Shown here piece after piece: positions 52,330 through 61,928 of a stretch of 64,000 nt of DNA (its first letter is position 1; each line of letters starts with the position of its first letter). The DNA lies in assembly GCF_001571365.1 (NCBI RefSeq), contig NZ_BCTQ01000035.1, positions 1 to 64,000 on the forward strand, written 5' to 3'. Below the pieces are notes generated by a model. The model saw only the letters and a list, made by a program, of their open reading frames with translations. It was not told the origin of the DNA and did no database searches. Position numbers and translations under genes: made by a program. This DNA comes from Achromobacter denitrificans NBRC 15125. GTDB taxonomy: Bacteria; Pseudomonadota; Gammaproteobacteria; Burkholderiales; Burkholderiaceae_B.

Positions 52330-53484
52330 TCAGTATGAGTTGGGCGTGCCGCCCACCGATTCTTCAGTGACCTTGCCGCGCATGACGCGGTACACCCAGG
52401 CGGTGTAGAGCGTCACGATGGGCAGGAAGATGGCGACCGCGATCACCATGATCCACAGCGTCATGTGGCTGGACGAGCCGTCCCAGATGGTCAGCCCGGC
52501 CTGCGGCTTCGTCGACGAAGGCATGATGAACGGGAAGAGCGAGAAGCCCACCGTCAGGATCACGCCGGCGATCGACAGCGACGAGGCCAGGAAGGCCAGC
52601 ACGTTGGCGCGCAGAGACAGCAGCAGCGCCACCAGCACCGCGCCGCCCACGCCCAGCGCGGGCGCGATCCACATCAGCGGCCACTTCGCGTAGTTGGCCA
52701 TCCAGGCGCCGTCCCGCACCGACACCGCCTTGAGCATCGGATCCGACGGGCCGGCCATGTCCACCGCAGTGGTGATGACATGGCCGCCGACGCCTCGGGC
52801 CACCCAGAAGCCTCCCGCGACGAACAGCAGGGCCGTGAGCAAGGCGCACAGCCGGCCCCAGTTGCGGGCGCGCGACGACACCGGATCCTCGGTGCGCCAG
52901 GCCAGCAGCACCGCGCCGTGCATGGCCAGCATCACCACGCTCAGCACGCCGGCCAGCAGCGCGAATGGCATGAAGAGCTGGTAGAAATGCCCTTCATAGA
53001 TGGGACGCAGCGTCACCGGATCGAAGGTAAAGGGCACGCCCAGGATGATGTTGCCCATGGCCACGCCGAACACCAGCGAGGCCACCACGCCCGAGAAACA
53101 GAGCACGGCGTCCCAGCGGCTGCGCCAGCGCGTGCCTTCCATCTTGCTGCGGTACTTGAAGCCCACCGGGCGCAGGATCAGCGCGATCAGGACCAGCATC
53201 ATCGCCAGGTAGAACCCCGAGAACGAGGCGGCATACAGCAGCGGCCAGGCGGCGAAGATCGCGCCGCCCGCCGTGATGAGCCAGACCTGGTTGCCTTCCC
53301 AGACCGGCCCCACCACGTTGATCACGACGCGGCGTTCCACGTCGGTCTTGGCGACCACGGGCAGCAGCGCGGCCACGCCCAGGTCGAAGCCGTCCATGAC
53401 GGCGAAGCCGATGAGCAGCGCGCCCAGCAGCACCCACCACACCACGCGCAGCGTGCCGTAGTCGAAAGGAATGAGAGTTTCCAT
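52330..53484 (-). CDS. cydB: Cytochrome bd quinol oxidase subunit II
   Basis: This 384-residue subunit has eight to nine membrane helices with the family start FDYGTLRVVWWVLLGALLIG and the FAVMDGFDLGVAALLP motif, whose DGFDLG is strongly conserved, and WEGNQVWLITAGGAIFAAWP. It pairs with CydA and forms part of the heme pocket and proton channel. The ATG at 53482-53484 has GAGGAGA upstream; a longer frame is spurious. It follows cydA by 13 bases. Confidence 0.96.
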   Translation of the reverse strand: METLIPFDYGTLRVVWWVLLGALLIGFAVMDGFDLGVAALLPVVAKTDVERRVVINVVGPVWEGNQVWLITAGGAIFAAWPLLYAASFSGFYLAMMLVLIALILRPVGFKYRSKMEGTRWRSRWDAVLCFSGVVASLVFGVAMGNIILGVPFTFDPVTLRPIYEGHFYQLFMPFALLAGVLSVVMLAMHGAVLLAWRTEDPVSSRARNWGRLCALLTALLFVAGGFWVARGVGGHVITTAVDMAGPSDPMLKAVSVRDGAWMANYAKWPLMWIAPALGVGGAVLVALLLSLRANVLAFLASSLSIAGVILTVGFSLFPFIMPSSTKPQAGLTIWDGSSSHMTLWIMVIAVAIFLPIVTLYTAWVYRVMRGKVTEESVGGTPNSY

Positions 53485-53497
53485 CGCTGTCTCCTCC

Positions 53498-55072
53498 TCA
53501 GGCGCGCACGGCGGCGCGGACAGGATCGGCCGCGGCGGTGCCGGGCGCCGGCCCATCGGATTTCGGGCCCGCCTTCACGGCATGCAGCATCACCTTCACG
53601 CCGATGATCAACAGCACCGTGTACAGCACCAGGAAAATCGTCAGGCTGATGGCCAGGTCGGCGATCGTCAGTCCCGACGCCGCGTAGTAGGTCGGCAGCA
53701 CGCCTTCGATCACCCAGGGCTGGCGGCCGTACTCGGCCACGAACCAGCCGCTCTCGATGGCCACCCAGGGCAGCGGCAGGCTCCACAGCGCCACCTTGAG
53801 CAGGCCGCGGCGGCTGTCGAGACGGCCGCGCGAGGCCAGCCAGAAGGCCACGCCGAAGAACAGGATCAGGTACATGCCCACGGCCACCATGATGCGGAAG
53901 GCCCAGAACAGCGGCGCCACGTTGGGCACGGTGTCCACCGCCGCCTTCTTGATGTCGGCTTCGGTGACCTTGCTCATGTCGGGCTGGTAGCGCTTGACCA
54001 GCAGGGCGTAGCCCAGGTCCGGCCAGGTCCGGTCGAACACCATGCGCGCATCCACGTCCTTGGGATTGGCGCGGATCTTCTGCAGGGCGTCGTACGCCAC
54101 CATGCCGTCGCGGATGCGGTTCTCGGCGCGCAGGATCAGATCATCGATGCCCAGCAGCGGCGTCGTCAGCGACCGCGTGCCGATGATGCCCATGACGTAG
54201 GGGATCTCGATCGCGAAGTCGTTCTTGCGCTCTGCCTGGTTGGGGATGGCGATGAGGTTGAAGGACGCGGGCGCCGGCTCGGTGTGCCACATGGACTCGA
54301 TGGCCGCGATCTTCATCTTCTGGTGTTCGGTGGTGAGGTAGCCGCTTTCGTCGCCCAGCACCACGACGGACAACGCCGAGGCCAGGCCGAAGCTGGCGGC
54401 GACCGCCATCGAGCGCTTGGCCAGGTCGACGTGGCGGCCCTTCAGCAGGTACCACGCGCTGATCGACATGACGAACATGGCGCCGGCCACGTACCCCGCG
54501 CTGACCGTGTGCACGAACTTGGCCTGCGCCACCGGATTGAAGATCACCGCCGCGAAGTCGGTCATCTCCATGCGCATGGTGTCGGGATTGAAGATCGAAC
54601 CCACCGGATTCTGCATCCAGCCGTTGGCGATCAGGATCCACAGCGCCGAGAAGTTGGTGCCGAACGCCACCAGCCAGGTCACCACCAGGTGGCTGACCTT
54701 GGACATGCGGTTCCAGCCGAAGAAGAACAGCCCGACGAAGGTGGCTTCCAGGAAGAAGGCCATCAGCCCTTCGAGCGCAAGAGGCGCGCCGAAGATGTCG
54801 CCCACGTAATGGCTGTAGTAGGACCAGTTCATGCCGAACTGGAATTCCATCACGACGCCGGTGGCCACGCCCAGGGCGAAGTTGATGCCGAAGAGCGTGC
54901 CCCAGAACATGGTCATCCGCTTCCAGATGGGACGACCGGTCATCACATACACGCTCTCCATGATGGCCAGGATGAACGACAGGCCGAGCGTGAGGGGGAC
55001 GAACAGGAAGTGATAAAGCGCGGTCGCGGCAAACTGAAATCGCGACAGGTTGACGACGTCGAGATCAATCAT
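53498..55072 (-). CDS. cydA: Cytochrome bd quinol oxidase subunit I
   Basis: This 524-residue subunit is the size of E. coli CydA (522) and follows it with an offset of two: His21 (E. coli His19, heme b595/d side), Glu101 and Glu109 in EGLMAFFLE, and His188 (His186, heme b558). A long Q-loop insertion is present between the two halves, placing it in the long Q-loop class, and GRQPW is intact. It oxidises quinol and reduces oxygen at high affinity. The ATG at 55070-55072 starts MIDLDVVNLSRFQF, the family start. Confidence 0.97.
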   Translation of the reverse strand: MIDLDVVNLSRFQFAATALYHFLFVPLTLGLSFILAIMESVYVMTGRPIWKRMTMFWGTLFGINFALGVATGVVMEFQFGMNWSYYSHYVGDIFGAPLALEGLMAFFLEATFVGLFFFGWNRMSKVSHLVVTWLVAFGTNFSALWILIANGWMQNPVGSIFNPDTMRMEMTDFAAVIFNPVAQAKFVHTVSAGYVAGAMFVMSISAWYLLKGRHVDLAKRSMAVAASFGLASALSVVVLGDESGYLTTEHQKMKIAAIESMWHTEPAPASFNLIAIPNQAERKNDFAIEIPYVMGIIGTRSLTTPLLGIDDLILRAENRIRDGMVAYDALQKIRANPKDVDARMVFDRTWPDLGYALLVKRYQPDMSKVTEADIKKAAVDTVPNVAPLFWAFRIMVAVGMYLILFFGVAFWLASRGRLDSRRGLLKVALWSLPLPWVAIESGWFVAEYGRQPWVIEGVLPTYYAASGLTIADLAISLTIFLVLYTVLLIIGVKVMLHAVKAGPKSDGPAPGTAAADPVRAAVRA

Positions 55073-55171
55073 TGGGGCGCTCCCAAGCAGTCGAGATGCC
55101 GCGGCAACCGGCATGGTTCCCAGGCCGTCTCTCGCGCCATGTTACGGGCGTTGGATACAACTTCATAGAGG

Positions 55172-55181
55172 TTTCCTGAAA
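55172..55181. promoter_or_regulatory. Possible GbsR-type half-site upstream of cydA
   Basis: TTTCCTGAAA in the 127-base gap before cydA resembles one half (TTTCTGAAA) of the 18-bp palindrome at 55807-55824, with one extra base. If real, the regulator would control cydA as well as itself. A single imperfect match of this length could easily be chance. Confidence 0.3.
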
Positions 55182-55199
55182 AAACGTGGCGGATCAAGA

Positions 55200-55745
55200 T
55201 CAGGCCTTGCCCCGCAATTTGCCGGCGAAGCCCAGCACCTTCTGCACTTTCGAGCCGAGTTTCATCAGGTTCTGCAGGGTTTCGGGCGGCAGTCGTTGAA
55301 CCTCATCGAACCATCCGGTGGACAGTTCGATGAGCTCCAGCATTTCGTTCATGCGCTGTTGCGCGTAGGCCTCATCGGGCCCCGACGGAGGCTCCAGCAG
55401 GGTGTCGCGCAACAGGGTGAGCGTGGGATCGATTTCGCGCTTGCGCTTCTCTTCCATCAGGATGCGGAAGATCTCCCAGACGTCCTTGGGCGTCTCGAAG
55501 TAGTCGCGGCGGTCGCCTACCTGGTGGATCAGCTTCACCAGGCGCCAGGACTGCAGTTCCTTCAGCCCGAGGCTGACGTTGGAGCGCGAGAAGCCCAGCG
55601 TCTCGGCGATGTCGTCGGCGTTCAGGGGCTTGGGGGAGAGGAACAGGAGGGCGTAGATCTGGCCGACGGTGCGGTTCACGCCCCAACGGCTGCCCATCTC
55701 TCCGAAATGCAGGATGAAGCGTTCGTTTTGAGGGGTCAGTGCCAT
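55200..55745 (-). CDS. GbsR/MarR-family transcriptional regulator
   Basis: This 181-residue winged-helix protein of the GbsR branch of MarR regulators opens RFILHFGEMGSRWGVNRTVG followed by QIYALLFLSPKPLNADDIAE and the recognition helix FSRSNVSLGLKELQSWRLV. It is first in line with cydA-cydB-cydX-cydD-cydC on the same strand, with 127 bases before cydA. GbsR relatives sense choline or other small molecules. The ligand here is unknown. An 18-bp palindrome overlapping its predicted -10 element indicates autorepression. Confidence 0.92.
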   Translation of the reverse strand: MALTPQNERFILHFGEMGSRWGVNRTVGQIYALLFLSPKPLNADDIAETLGFSRSNVSLGLKELQSWRLVKLIHQVGDRRDYFETPKDVWEIFRILMEEKRKREIDPTLTLLRDTLLEPPSGPDEAYAQQRMNEMLELIELSTGWFDEVQRLPPETLQNLMKLGSKVQKVLGFAGKLRGKA

Positions 55746-55806
55746 GATCGATCAGCGCCAGCAAGGTCCAGGCAGCGGCGTGATCGGACAAACATCGTTA
55801 CACCGC

Positions 55807-55824
55807 TTTCAGAAATTTCTGAAA
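55807..55824. promoter_or_regulatory. 18-bp perfect palindrome, likely operator of the GbsR-type gene
   Basis: TTTCAGAAATTTCTGAAA is its own reverse complement over all 18 bases, 61 bases before the GbsR-type start. On the minus strand it begins at the last base of the predicted -10 hexamer and covers the start site, the standard place for a repressor. The regulator encoded directly downstream is the obvious candidate to bind it. Confidence 0.75.
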
Positions 55825-55852
55825 TTATCGAACAAACTATGAGAAAGCGCAA
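55824..55852 (-). promoter_or_regulatory. Sigma-70-type promoter of the GbsR-type gene
   Basis: On the minus strand TTGCGC (55852-55847) and GATAAT (55829-55824) are spaced by 17 bases, a good sigma-70 match. The predicted start site lies inside the palindrome at 55807-55824. Confidence 0.65.
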
Positions 55853-55926
55853 ACCACACCGGCGGGAGGGGCAAGGCCGCAATCAATCGCGTCGGCGACA
55901 TCCGCCGAACCGGAGGCGCCAATGCA

Positions 55927-55958
55927 ACCGGCCACCCGCCTGGCGGCGGGTGGCCGGT
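55927..55958 (-). terminator. Hairpin after purT
   Basis: ACCGGCCACCCGCC (55927-55940) and GGCGGGTGGCCGGT (55945-55958) form a fourteen-base perfect stem with a TGGC loop, 33 bases after the purT stop. There is no T-run, so termination may be partial. Confidence 0.6.
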
Positions 55959-55990
55959 ACGAATATGCGGAAAGCGGGGGAAAAGCGGGG

Positions 55991-57208
55991 TCAGCCCGCC
56001 TTGACGGCCACGGCGGCGGATACCCGCTTGGCCTTGGCGCGGGCGGCGGCCACGTCCTCGGCCACGGCCAGGCCCACGCCCATGCGGCGCTTGACGAAGG
56101 ACTCGGGCTTGCCGAAGAGGCGGACGTCGGTGCCGGGCTCGGCCAGGGCCTCGGCCACGTTGTGGAACGAGACGGCCTTGGCCTCGACGCCGCCGTAGAT
56201 GACGCTGCTGGCGCCCGGCTGGCGCAGGCTGGTGTCCACCGGCAGCCCCAGCAGGGCCCGGGCATGCAGCTCGAACTCGTTCTGGACCTGGGTGATCATG
56301 GTGACCATGCCGGTGTCGTGCGGGCGCGGGCTGACCTCGGAGAACCAGACCTGGTCCCCCGCCACGAAGAGTTCCACGCCAAAGATGCCCAGGCCGCCCA
56401 GGTTGGACGTGACCGCCAGGGCGATCTCCCGGGAGCGTTCGAGCGCGGCGGGCGACATCGGGTGCGGCTGCCAGCTTTCCACGTAATCGCCGTCGACCTG
56501 CTTGTGCCCGATGGGCTCGCAATAGCGGGTGTGGATCTGGCCGTCGGCGCCGCGCGCGCGCACGGTCAGCAGGGTGATTTCGTAATCGAAGCGGATGAAA
56601 CCCTCGACGATGGCGCGTCCGCCGCCCACCCGGCCGCCCTCCTGGGCGTAGCGCCAGGCGGAGGCGACGTCGCCTTCGTCCTTGATCAGGGATTGCCCCT
56701 TGCCCGACGAGGACATGACCGGCTTGATGACGCAGGGATAGCCGATGCCGCCGTCGATGGCCTGGCGCAGTTCCTCTTCGGTATCGACGAAGCGGTAGGG
56801 CGAGGTGGGCAGCCCCAGGGTCTCGGCCGCCAGGCGGCGGATTCCCTCGCGGTTCATGGTCAGCTGGGCGGCGCGGGCCGTCGGCGTCACCCGGGCCACG
56901 CCGGCCGCTTCCAGGTCCACCAGCAAATTGGTGGCAATGGCCTCGATTTCGGGGACAATAACGTGCGGCCGCTCCTGCTCGATGACCTTGCGCAAGGCGT
57001 CGGGATCCGTCATCGAGACCACATGCGCCCGATGCGCCACCTGGTGGCCCGGGGCATCGGCATACCGATCCACCGCAATGACCTCCACGCCCAGCCGCTG
57101 CAGGGCGATGATGACCTCTTTGCCCAGTTCGCCCGAGCCAAGCAGCATGACTCGGGTGGCCAGGGGGGACAAGGGCGTGCCAAGAACGGGGCTGGGAATG
57201 CTGGACAT
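55991..57208 (-). CDS. purT: Formate-dependent phosphoribosylglycinamide formyltransferase
   Basis: This 405-residue ATP-grasp enzyme uses formate and ATP to formylate GAR in purine synthesis. The N-terminal PreATP-grasp part reads [20 protein letters not shown], the ATP-binding loop [12 protein letters not shown] and the metal-binding end [16 protein letters not shown] are all present, as usual for PurT. The ATG at 57206-57208 is used; the open frame runs 49 codons further without family sequence. It is divergent from kdsD across about 104 bases. Confidence 0.96.
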   Translation of the reverse strand: MSSIPSPVLGTPLSPLATRVMLLGSGELGKEVIIALQRLGVEVIAVDRYADAPGHQVAHRAHVVSMTDPDALRKVIEQERPHVIVPEIEAIATNLLVDLEAAGVARVTPTARAAQLTMNREGIRRLAAETLGLPTSPYRFVDTEEELRQAIDGGIGYPCVIKPVMSSSGKGQSLIKDEGDVASAWRYAQEGGRVGGGRAIVEGFIRFDYEITLLTVRARGADGQIHTRYCEPIGHKQVDGDYVESWQPHPMSPAALERSREIALAVTSNLGGLGIFGVELFVAGDQVWFSEVSPRPHDTGMVTMITQVQNEFELHARALLGLPVDTSLRQPGASSVIYGGVEAKAVSFHNVAEALAEPGTDVRLFGKPESFVKRRMGVGLAVAEDVAAARAKAKRVSAAVAVKAG

Positions 57209-57312
57209 GGGACGAACCTGGAAAGGGAGTTTGAAATCCGTTGAAAAGAGCCGCCAGGATGCCATACCCCCCTGCCCGGGGCAAACCCGCATACTGATAT
57301 TAAAATCCGTCC

Positions 57313-58302
57313 ATGACTGACCATCCCACCACATCGTCCGAGACCGCGCTGGCATCTGCGCGCAGAACGCTGCAGATCGAAAGCCAGGGGCTGCTCGACC
57401 TGTCGGCCCGGCTGGACGACAGCTTCACGCAGGCCGTCGCCATGCTGCTGGCCTGTCGCGGCCGCGTGGTCGTCAGCGGAATCGGCAAGACCGGCCACAT
57501 CGCCCGCAAGATCGCCGCCACCCTGGCCTCGACCGGCACGCCGGCGTTCTTCCTGCATGCGGCCGAGGCCGTCCACGGGGATCTCGGCATGATCACCCGC
57601 GACGACGTGATCATCGCCATTTCCTATTCGGGCTCCGGCCAGGAACTGCTGACCATCCTGCCGGTCGCTCGCCGCATGGGCGCGCGGCTGATCGCCATGA
57701 CGGGCAATGCCCAGTCCGAGCTGGCCGTGCTGGCCGACGTCCACCTGGACGCCAGCGTCGCCCAGGAGGCCTGCCCGCTGAACCTGGCCCCCACCGCCAG
57801 CACTACCGCGGCGCTGGCCCTGGGCGACGCCCTGGCCGTCGCCTGCCTGGAAGCCCGGGGCTTCGGCCCGCAGGATTTCGCGCGCTCCCACCCGGGCGGC
57901 GCGCTGGGCCGCCGCCTGCTGACCCACGTGCGCGACGTGATGCGCCAGGGCAACGCCCTGCCCATCGTGATGGCCGGCACGCCGGTTTCGCAGGCGCTGG
58001 AGGTCATGTCCGCCAAAGGCATGGGCATGACGGTCGTGACCGACGCCCAGCACCGCCCCCTGGGCATCTTCACCGACGGCGACTTGCGCCGCCTGATCGC
58101 CCGGCACGGCGATATCCGCAGCCTGACCGTGGAGTCGGGCATGACGCGCTCGCCGCGCAGCATCAACGCCGAGGCGCTGGCGGTCGAGGCCGCCCAGCAA
58201 ATGGATGAACAACGGCTCAACCACATGCTCGTGCTGGACACCGACGGCACCCTCCTCGGCGCCTTGCACATGCATGATTTGATGGCCGCTAAAGTGGTAT
58301 GA
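57313..58302 (+). CDS. kdsD: Arabinose-5-phosphate isomerase
   Basis: This 329-residue KpsF/GutQ enzyme makes D-arabinose 5-phosphate from ribulose 5-phosphate, the precursor of Kdo. It has an N-terminal SIS domain ([36 protein letters not shown]) and two C-terminal CBS domains (from about residue 210). As the first gene of the kdsD-kdsC-lptC-lptA-lptB run it is very likely KdsD, not GutQ. Its stop overlaps the next start as ATGA. Confidence 0.96.
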   Translation: MTDHPTTSSETALASARRTLQIESQGLLDLSARLDDSFTQAVAMLLACRGRVVVSGIGKTGHIARKIAATLASTGTPAFFLHAAEAVHGDLGMITRDDVIIAISYSGSGQELLTILPVARRMGARLIAMTGNAQSELAVLADVHLDASVAQEACPLNLAPTASTTAALALGDALAVACLEARGFGPQDFARSHPGGALGRRLLTHVRDVMRQGNALPIVMAGTPVSQALEVMSAKGMGMTVVTDAQHRPLGIFTDGDLRRLIARHGDIRSLTVESGMTRSPRSINAEALAVEAAQQMDEQRLNHMLVLDTDGTLLGALHMHDLMAAKVV

Positions 58303-58907
58303 CTATGATGCTTCCTGCTTCCGTGACTCACCCGGCCGACGCGCTGGTCCTCGCCCGCATTCCCGCCACCGTGCGCGAACGCGCCGCCTCCGTGCGCCTG
58401 ATGGTTTTCGACGTGGACGGCGTGCTGACCGACGGCAGCCTCTATTACGGCGAAAACGGCGAAGTGCAGAAGCGCTTCAACGCGCTGGACGGCCATGGGC
58501 TGCGCCTGTTGATGGAAGGCGGCCTGACCGTCGCCCTGATGACCGGCCGCTCCGGCCCGATCGTGGCGCGCCGCGCCGCCGAACTGGGCGTCGCCGAGGT
58601 GATCCAGGGCGTGCGCGACAAGGGCGGCGCCCTGGCCGAACTTGCGCAGCGTTCCGGTGTCCAACTGAACCAGACCGGCTACATGGGCGATGACATCATC
58701 GACCTGCCGGCCATGCAGCGCGCCGGCTTCGCCGCCAGCGTGCCCAACGCGCCCGCCTACGTAAGCCAGGCCGCCCACTGGGTGGCCACGCAACCCGGCG
58801 GCAGCGGCGCGGTGCGCGAATGCTGCGACCTGCTGCTGGCGGCGCAGGGGCGCCTGGGCGCCTTCCTCGCGGCTCCGGGCCTGCTGGGCCCGGGCGCGAT
58901 CCAATGA
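58299..58907 (+). CDS. kdsC: Kdo-8-phosphate phosphatase
   Basis: This 202-residue HAD phosphatase removes phosphate from Kdo 8-P. It has the cap-less C0 layout with the catalytic FDVDGVLTDGSLYY (Asp38, Asp40), MTGRSGPIVARRAAELG and the C-terminal YMGDDIIDLPAMQRAG motif. The frame starts with ATG at 58299 inside the kdsD stop, with further ATG codons at 58305 and 58308; the N-terminal 30 residues are extra relative to many KdsC proteins. Confidence 0.95.
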   Translation: MTMMLPASVTHPADALVLARIPATVRERAASVRLMVFDVDGVLTDGSLYYGENGEVQKRFNALDGHGLRLLMEGGLTVALMTGRSGPIVARRAAELGVAEVIQGVRDKGGALAELAQRSGVQLNQTGYMGDDIIDLPAMQRAGFAASVPNAPAYVSQAAHWVATQPGGSGAVRECCDLLLAAQGRLGAFLAAPGLLGPGAIQ

Positions 58908-58944
58908 CCGCCGCGACAACCGACACGCCCTTGCGGCGAACCCG

Positions 58945-59577
58945 ATGAAAGAACGCTTTCCCTCTCTGATCGCGCTGTTCCTGCTGCTGGTGCTGGTCAC
59001 CAGTTCGTGGTGGGCGGCCGACTATGCGCAGCGGGCCATCCAGGTGGACCCGCCGCGCCGCATTACCCACGAGATGGACGCCTGGTCCCGCGACTTCGTC
59101 ATGCTGCGCACCGATCCCAGCGGCCGGCCCATCAACCGCCTGGAAGGCCAGTACGCGGAGCACTTCCCGGACGACGACTCCTATCACATCACCGAGCCGC
59201 GCGCGGTGGGCCAGCGCGAGACCAACCCCATCACGGTGGCGGTCTCGAAAACGGCCGTGATGGAGCAAGGCGGCAAGCGCATCGTCATGAACGGCGACGC
59301 GCACGTGCATCGCCAGCCCGACGCCAACAACGACATGCTGGACGTGCGCAGCCAGCAACTGATCATCCTGCCCGACGAGGACGTGGTCTTTACCGACCTG
59401 CCCGCGGAGGTGCTCAAGGGCCGTTCGCGCATGAACGGCAAGGGCATGCACTACAACAACAAAACCCGCCAACTGCAGGTTTCGGCATCGACCGATGTGG
59501 AAATTGCCGGCTCCGAAGGCAAACAGCAGCGTCGGACCGAAATTCCCGCCAACAACACTGACCAGAAGAAACCATGA
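58945..59577 (+). CDS. lptC: LPS export protein LptC
   Basis: This 210-residue inner-membrane anchor of the LPS transport bridge has one N-terminal membrane helix (about residues 8-27) and a periplasmic beta-jellyroll ([32 protein letters not shown], then repeated short strands). LptC passes LPS from LptBFG to LptA. It starts 37 bases after kdsC and its stop overlaps lptA by ATGA. Sequence similarity is low in this family, so the call relies on fold pattern and gene order. Confidence 0.92.
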   Translation: MKERFPSLIALFLLLVLVTSSWWAADYAQRAIQVDPPRRITHEMDAWSRDFVMLRTDPSGRPINRLEGQYAEHFPDDDSYHITEPRAVGQRETNPITVAVSKTAVMEQGGKRIVMNGDAHVHRQPDANNDMLDVRSQQLIILPDEDVVFTDLPAEVLKGRSRMNGKGMHYNNKTRQLQVSASTDVEIAGSEGKQQRRTEIPANNTDQKKP

Positions 59578-60203
59578 CCGACCTCCGGATTCTCCTTGCC
59601 CCGACGACCCGCCTGCTCGGCGCCGTCCTGCTGACGGCCTCCGTGCTCGCGCCGGCCCATGCCGCGGATCCGGCGCCCAAGGGGGCCGCGCCGGCCGAAG
59701 AACCCAGCACGCTGATCCTGTCGGACACGCTGCACTACGACGACGTGAAGAAGCAAAGCGTCTTCACCGGCAACGTCAACCTGACGCGCGGCCTCATGAC
59801 CCTGACGTCGGACACGCTGCAGATGAACGAGGACGCGCAAGGCAACCAGTTCGGCACCGCCACGGCGAACAAGGGCAAGGTCGTGACGATCCGCCAGGAA
59901 CGCCCCGAGACCTTCGAACTCATCGAAGGCACCGGCCTGCGCGCCGAATACGACGGCTCGAAGAGCACCTTCGACCTCATCGGCCAGGCCATCGTGACCC
60001 GCTACGTCTGTGGGAAACCCTTCGATACCATACGTGGCGAGCGGGTGCGCTACAACGAAAAGACCGGCACGTACGAAGCCCAGGGCGGGCCCAATTCGTC
60101 CGCGGCCGGCGGCCGCGTCCGCTCGGTGGCGGAGCCGCGCGCCAAGTCGGACGCCGCCATCGCCGAATGCCGCAAGCAGCAGGCCGCCAAGAAAGGGCGT
60201 TGA
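59574..60203 (+). CDS. lptA: LPS periplasmic bridge protein LptA
   Basis: This 209-residue protein has a signal peptide (to about residue 29, LAPAHAA), then the OstA/LptA jellyroll repeats [35 protein letters not shown] and [18 protein letters not shown], which stack to form the LPS bridge across the periplasm. It overlaps lptC by four bases and precedes lptB. An alanine/proline-rich stretch follows the signal peptide. Confidence 0.95.
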   Translation: MTDLRILLAPTTRLLGAVLLTASVLAPAHAADPAPKGAAPAEEPSTLILSDTLHYDDVKKQSVFTGNVNLTRGLMTLTSDTLQMNEDAQGNQFGTATANKGKVVTIRQERPETFELIEGTGLRAEYDGSKSTFDLIGQAIVTRYVCGKPFDTIRGERVRYNEKTGTYEAQGGPNSSAAGGRVRSVAEPRAKSDAAIAECRKQQAAKKGR

Positions 60204-60235
60204 AACGCCTCCCAGCAACACCACTCGCAGCCACG

Positions 60236-61030
60236 ATGAACCAACCCTCAGTGCAGACTCCCGTGACCTCCGCCCCTTCGGGCGTCAAGCAGGGCAGCCT
60301 GCGCGCAACCGGCTTGCGCAAGACCTATAACGGCCGCACCGTGGTGCAGGACGTGTCCCTGTCCGTGGTCAGCGGCGAGGTGGTCGGCCTGCTCGGCCCC
60401 AACGGCGCGGGCAAGACCACCAGCTTCTACATGATCGTCGGCCTGGTGCCGGCCGACGCCGGCCGCATCGAGATCGACGGCGCCGCCATCACCGCAATGC
60501 CGATCCACAAACGCGCGCGCATGGGCCTCTCGTACCTGCCGCAGGACGCGTCCGTGTTCCGCCGGCTGACGGTCGAGCAGAACATCCGCGCGGTGCTGGA
60601 ACTGCAAACGGGGCCGGATGGCCGGCCGCTCCCGACGCCAAAGATCAACGAACAGATGGAATCCTTGCTGGAGGAGCTGCAGATCGGCCATATCCGCAGC
60701 AATGCCGCCATTTCGCTGTCGGGCGGCGAACGCCGCCGCGTCGAAATCGCGCGCGCGCTGGCCACCAGCCCGCGCTTCATCCTGCTGGACGAACCCTTCG
60801 CCGGCGTGGACCCCATCGCCGTGATCGAGATCCAGCGCATCGTGCGTTTCCTGAAGGGGCGCGGCATCGGCGTGCTGATCACCGACCACAACGTCCGCGA
60901 AACGCTGGGCATCTGCGACCGCGCCTACATCATCAGCGAAGGCAAGGTGCTGACGGATGGCCATCCCGAGGAAATCGTGGGCGATCCGGCCGTGCGCCGC
61001 GTCTACCTGGGCGAACACTTCCGCATGTAA
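60236..61030 (+). CDS. lptB: LPS export ABC transporter ATPase
   Basis: This 264-residue cytoplasmic ATPase powers LPS extraction by LptFG. Walker A is [11 protein letters not shown] (53-63), the signature [16 protein letters not shown], Walker [14 protein letters not shown], with the H-loop in ITDHNVRET, all typical LptB, including the LptFG-contacting F of EPFAGVDP. About 20 extra N-terminal residues precede the usual start. It ends the kdsD-lptB run. Confidence 0.97.
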   Translation: MNQPSVQTPVTSAPSGVKQGSLRATGLRKTYNGRTVVQDVSLSVVSGEVVGLLGPNGAGKTTSFYMIVGLVPADAGRIEIDGAAITAMPIHKRARMGLSYLPQDASVFRRLTVEQNIRAVLELQTGPDGRPLPTPKINEQMESLLEELQIGHIRSNAAISLSGGERRRVEIARALATSPRFILLDEPFAGVDPIAVIEIQRIVRFLKGRGIGVLITDHNVRETLGICDRAYIISEGKVLTDGHPEEIVGDPAVRRVYLGEHFRM

Positions 61031-61254
61031 CGGACGCCCCTGGGGAAGACCCCTAGGGCGCTCGCGCGCCCCTCGGATGCCCCCTGAGGACTCAGCCATA
61101 AAACTGCCATGTTCTTGCGCTAGGTCAGCTTGTTTTATCGGCCCGAGTCTATACACTAGTACCAAACAACACCCTCTCGAACAAGGAGAACGCCTAACGA
61201 ACCAGCCGCGCGATTTTGCGCACCTTTTTTCCTCTTTTAGAAGGAGAGCACACT
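61031..61254. other. lptB-hpf spacer without rpoN
   Basis: In many proteobacteria rpoN lies between lptB and hpf. Here only 224 bases separate them and no frame resembles sigma-54. The spacer has a GGGCGC/GCGCCC hairpin (61056-61071), a possible lptB terminator, and a candidate hpf promoter with TTGTTT (61130-61135) and TACACT (61152-61157), 16 bases apart. Confidence 0.7.
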
Positions 61255-61593
61255 ATGAACCTGAGCATCTGCGGTCGTCACCTCGACGTCACCCCGGCCA
61301 TCCGGGAATATGTCATGAACAAACTGGCGCGAGTGCTGCGGCATTTCGATCACGTCATCGATACCCAGGTCATGCTCTCGGTAGAGCCCCTGCGGCATAG
61401 AGCCGAAATCACCATGCGTCTGAGCGGTAAGGACATTCATTGTGAAGCTACCGATGAAAATCTCTATGCAGCCATAGATCTTCTTGCTGACAAAGTCGAC
61501 CGTCAGGTCATCAAGCACAAGGACAAGGTACGAAGTCACACAGCGGAGTCCGTGAAGCGGCAAGCGGCGAATCTTTCGTCACCCCAGCAGTAA
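61255..61593 (+). CDS. hpf: Ribosome hibernation-promoting factor (short form)
   Basis: This 112-residue protein has the HPF/RaiA beta-alpha fold and no C-terminal dimerisation domain, so it is the short form that works with RMF-type pairing. It opens MNLSICGRHLDVTPAIREYV and has the basic helices (KLARVLRHFDHVI, DKVDRQVIKHKDKVRSH) that bind 16S rRNA. The ATG at 61255 has AAGGAGA before it; upstream in-frame codons are non-family. No rmf gene is in the window. Confidence 0.95.
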   Translation: MNLSICGRHLDVTPAIREYVMNKLARVLRHFDHVIDTQVMLSVEPLRHRAEITMRLSGKDIHCEATDENLYAAIDLLADKVDRQVIKHKDKVRSHTAESVKRQAANLSSPQQ

Positions 61594-61928
61594 CGCGCCT
61601 CACGATTAGCTCGCCTGCGAGACTAACGAAACAGCGATTCTAGAATCCTGCCCGAGTCCCGGTGTCCCGCTAGACCACGAGTCCAGCCGGGGCATCGGCA
61701 AACTTCCCTCTCCCTCTCTTTGTCCCCCATTCCCGGCCCGCCGGCGATCCTGCTTCCCCCCATTCCCCACGTTTCCCGCGCCGCGAGGCCGCGCATGGCG
61801 CAAGAATGCCCACAATCCGCCGCTATCGGTCTATGCTGTCGCTCTTGCCGACCCACGGCGCGCCCACGCAGAGGGCCCGCCGCAGAGGCCGATTATTGCA
61901 CTGCGTCATATAACCATATAATGATCCG
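61594..61928. other. hpf-ptsN intergenic region
   Basis: These 335 bases hold no supported gene. Just after the hpf stop is a small CTCGC-CT-GCGAG hairpin. The right end carries the candidate ptsN promoter (61896-61922). In between is pyrimidine-rich sequence with nothing I recognise. Confidence 0.5.
61896..61922 (+). promoter_or_regulatory. Candidate ptsN promoter for a leaderless transcript
   Basis: TTGCAC (61896-61901) and a consensus TATAAT (61917-61922) are 15 bases apart. A start site seven bases after the -10 would be the A of the ptsN ATG at 61929. No ribosome site is visible before that ATG, which agrees with a leaderless mRNA. Confidence 0.5.

Noticed and set aside
55190..55205. 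A possible FNR site before cydA (TTGATC near the regulator stop)
   Set aside because: Only one half of TTGATNNNNATCAA is present, and it falls at the end of the GbsR-type coding region.
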